8,282 nt of DNA, from assembly GCA_003447535.1 (NCBI GenBank), contig DLYY01000134.1, forward strand, positions 1 through 8,282. Direction: 5' to 3'. Position numbers and translations under genes: made by a program. Source of the DNA: Bacteroidota bacterium. GTDB lineage: Bacteria; Bacteroidota; Bacteroidia; Chitinophagales; UBA8649. Under the pieces are notes generated by a model. That model was not told the origin of the DNA, ran no database searches, and saw nothing but the letters and a program-made list of their open reading frames with translations. Positions 6,235-8,282 of the stretch are shown here, piece after piece (position 1 is the first letter of the stretch; each line of letters opens with the position of its first letter).

Positions 6235-8282
6235 TTACGGGCAACTCAATTCGAAGAGTTCAACGTCAATTTCCGGGCCAGCAATAACTACTCTGTTCCC
6301 TTCTAATTGTTTGATTGTTAGCGCCTCTTTGTGGAATAGCGGCCATGAAAGCTGATTGGGTGCAGCAGTAAAATTCCCGCTACCGTCATTCATCCAAAAG
6401 TTTGACTTGAGCGACAAGTAATCCCCGCGCTCCATTTCATTTCTTCTGCGATTGCCCACCACCATTACATCAAGATCACCATCCCTATCAACATCTATGG
6501 CTTGAAAGTCTCTTATTGGAGCCCATTGAGCTTCCCAGGCCATTGAATCCACTTGATAAATACCGTTGCCCTGATTTTTGACAACTAAAGAAGCTAAGCA
6601 CGTGACTTCCTCCTTCCAATCAATGCTATCTGAACTTGAAAAATTAAACATCGTGGGAAAAGGCGCTTGAGCAAAATCTAAATGATAGGCATACCGATCA
6701 TTTAAACCATTAATACGCGAAGAAAGAACCGTCAAATTCTTGGTGAGATATTCTGTTTTGTCTACACTATAGGTTGTCAACAACTCCTTGAAACCGTTCT
6801 GATCAAAATCATCCCAATAATATCGTATTGGGTTTTCAGGACTTGCGCTCCAGCGGGTGTTTAATCCTAAATTTCCGAGAAGAATATCTTCATCACCATC
6901 AGAATCTATATCCAAGAACTCCATGGTTTCCCAAAAACCCCGTAAACTATCCAAAGCACCTAAACTGGCTCGCTCAAATCCCGACATTGTTCTAAGCCAT
7001 AGCTGCAAAACATTGAGCTCGCCAATTAACCAAAGATCCTCAATGCCATCCTGATTGCCATCAAACCAACGCGCTTCTGAAATCATGCCTAACATTCCAT
7101 TATTGGGAAGTAATGAGGACGATACATCAAAAACACTGTCTTTTGAAATATGGATTAGGCGGCTTTCGGGGCTTGAAGGATAATCTCTTCCGTTGTGTCT
7201 ACCTCCTATAAATATTTCCCAAATATCCAGTTCCTCGGACCAATATGCCGCCCCAGCCGTCGATGCCGGAAGGCCATCGATTAATCCTAAGTCTATCTCT
7301 TGAAAACCACCTTTTGTATTGTGTAACAGTGCAGGATGAGCGGGCTCACCCTTAAACAACCCATTATAGGCTATGAGTAAGATGTCCAGTTGTTCATCGT
7401 GATCTAGATCAAACAAAAGAACCTCCCCATCAATTACTTCATCGTTGGTGTAAGGCGTAATGTTTTCTACATCACTATACATCATGGCCTCATTTCCATA
7501 ATAGATTTGAGCGGGCGTATTGTGTCTTCTACCAATCACTAAATCTATGTACCCATCATTATTGATATCACCCGTAGCTATTGCAGGAAACTCGTTAGCC
7601 ATATCCTTTGGAAGCAACGGATCTAAGTATGTTTCATTAGTCATTGGCAGATCAACATCCTTGTTAAAGGACGTTTCCAAGATTTCTATACGCATAAAGT
7701 TCGTGTCAATCCCATCATTATTTACAAAAGATGAATTAGATGCCGATTGAGATAGTAAATGCCTTTTATTAATTGGCAGGTCATAGAATACATCCAACGT
7801 TTGGTCCTGCCACAGTATTCGAACAGAGTCGATTCTGCTAGCTTTGCCTAGCCCTACGTGAAGCAATGCCTCAGAGGTAGAACCCATGCCGCGTATTGGA
7901 CTTAACTCCCTTAGATATTGTCCTTGTTTTGTATAAACTTCTATCTGGGCGTAGTATGCTAATCGTCCATTAGAATTGTATGGTATTATCTGAGCCCAGT
8001 TATTGGAAGATCCTACATTGCGCATAAGACCCAACTGTCCATCAGCATCTCTCGTTGCATAATCAAGGTGACCATCTTGATTAAAGTCGGCTGTAATAAG
8101 CCCAAAGGAATGCGTTGGTTTACAATTGCACTGCGATTCGGATAAATCATTAAATGTAAGTGCAAAAGGATCTTGCTGTAAATAACTATTATAATGTTTA
8201 GAAGACTCTACCATAGCATTTACTATACTATCTCTTTGGGGAGTAGACATACCCGATAGATCATCTGTTAATCGAGGATAAT
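6235..8282 (-). CDS. FG-GAP/VCBS repeat protein with ASPIC/UnbV domain (CRTAC1-like), 5' end outside the window
   Basis: A large repeat protein, at least 671 residues from an internal Met at 8250. The frame stays open to the right edge (…TDDLSG just before that Met), so the true N-terminus, presumably with its export signal, is missing. Seven calcium-loop repeats of the DxDxDGxxD kind are visible, numbered from the Met at 8250: 55-63 (DFNQDGHLD), 228-236 (DINNDGYID), 281-289, 397-405, 447-455 (DIDSDGDED), 481-489 and 586-594 (DVDRDGDLD). Between the first and second lies an ASPIC/UnbV domain (about 80-165: NNWAQI...AQIEVYTKQGQYLRELSPIRGMGSTSEALLHVGLGKASRIDSVRILW, given here as separated family landmarks). 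NLGLNTRWSASPENPI (460-475) is typical of Bacteroidota members. Such proteins form beta-propellers on the cell surface or in the periplasm; their roles are mostly unknown. It converges on the biosynthetic operon and is probably unrelated to it. Confidence 0.9.
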   Translation of the reverse strand, partial: YPRLTDDLSGMSTPQRDSIVNAMVESSKHYNSYLQQDPFALTFNDLSESQCNCKPTHSFGLITADFNQDGHLDYATRDADGQLGLMRNVGSSNNWAQIIPYNSNGRLAYYAQIEVYTKQGQYLRELSPIRGMGSTSEALLHVGLGKASRIDSVRILWQDQTLDVFYDLPINKRHLLSQSASNSSFVNNDGIDTNFMRIEILETSFNKDVDLPMTNETYLDPLLPKDMANEFPAIATGDINNDGYIDLVIGRRHNTPAQIYYGNEAMMYSDVENITPYTNDEVIDGEVLLFDLDHDEQLDILLIAYNGLFKGEPAHPALLHNTKGGFQEIDLGLIDGLPASTAGAAYWSEELDIWEIFIGGRHNGRDYPSSPESRLIHISKDSVFDVSSSLLPNNGMLGMISEARWFDGNQDGIEDLWLIGELNVLQLWLRTMSGFERASLGALDSLRGFWETMEFLDIDSDGDEDILLGNLGLNTRWSASPENPIRYYWDDFDQNGFKELLTTYSVDKTEYLTKNLTVLSSRINGLNDRYAYHLDFAQAPFPTMFNFSSSDSIDWKEEVTCLASLVVKNQGNGIYQVDSMAWEAQWAPIRDFQAIDVDRDGDLDVMVVGNRRRNEMERGDYLSLKSNFWMNDGSGNFTAAPNQLSWPLFHKEALTIKQLEGNRVVIAGPEIDVELFELSCP

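Noticed and set aside
6857..7750. Plus-strand ORFs opposite the FG-GAP gene (6857-7054 and 7520-7750)
   Set aside because: They mirror the repetitive Asp-rich calcium loops on the other strand, giving Ser/Ile-rich translations. They are shadows.

Overview
The window looks like an accessory biosynthetic locus of a Bacteroidota bacterium. The clearest taxonomic hint is the large protein at the right end. It combines FG-GAP/VCBS calcium-binding repeats with an ASPIC/UnbV domain, an architecture that is common in Bacteroidota. The moderately AT-rich composition and the near absence of Shine-Dalgarno sequences before start codons agree with this. The assignment is an inference from family knowledge, not from a database search.

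Layout from left to right: a PhyH-type Fe(II)/2-oxoglutarate dioxygenase (minus, 8-862); a WecE-like sugar-nucleotide aminotransferase (plus, 935-2026); a heme enzyme of the PrnB branch of the IDO/TDO superfamily (minus, 2013-3056); then a tightly coupled plus-strand operon of an ANL adenylating enzyme (3060-4454), a stand-alone acyl carrier protein (4444-4668), a family 2 glycosyltransferase (4665-5321) and a GNAT acyltransferase (5302-5811). A short unrecognised plus-strand ORF follows (5909-6232). The last gene is the convergent FG-GAP/ASPIC-UnbV surface protein (minus, 6235 to beyond the right edge), probably unrelated to the pathway.

My reading of how the genes work together, as a hypothesis: the aminotransferase makes a nucleotide-linked 4-amino-4,6-dideoxyhexose. 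The adenylating enzyme activates a carboxylic or amino acid and loads it on the carrier protein. The GNAT enzyme passes an acyl group to the sugar amine, and the glycosyltransferase adds the sugar to a lipid carrier or other acceptor. The PrnB-like heme enzyme and the PhyH dioxygenase would tailor the acyl group, possibly a tryptophan-derived one, or the sugar. PrnB is known from pyrrolnitrin biosynthesis, where it rearranges 7-chlorotryptophan, but no halogenase (PrnA/PrnC) or Rieske oxygenase (PrnD) is visible here. A PrnB relative beside sugar-amine and carrier-protein chemistry is the most unusual thing in the window.

The region is very compact. The PrnB-like and adenylase start codons lie 3 bp apart on opposite strands, two convergent pairs meet within 2 bp or overlap by 14 bp, and all four operon genes overlap. 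No tRNA, rRNA, CRISPR array, insertion sequence or convincing terminator was seen.
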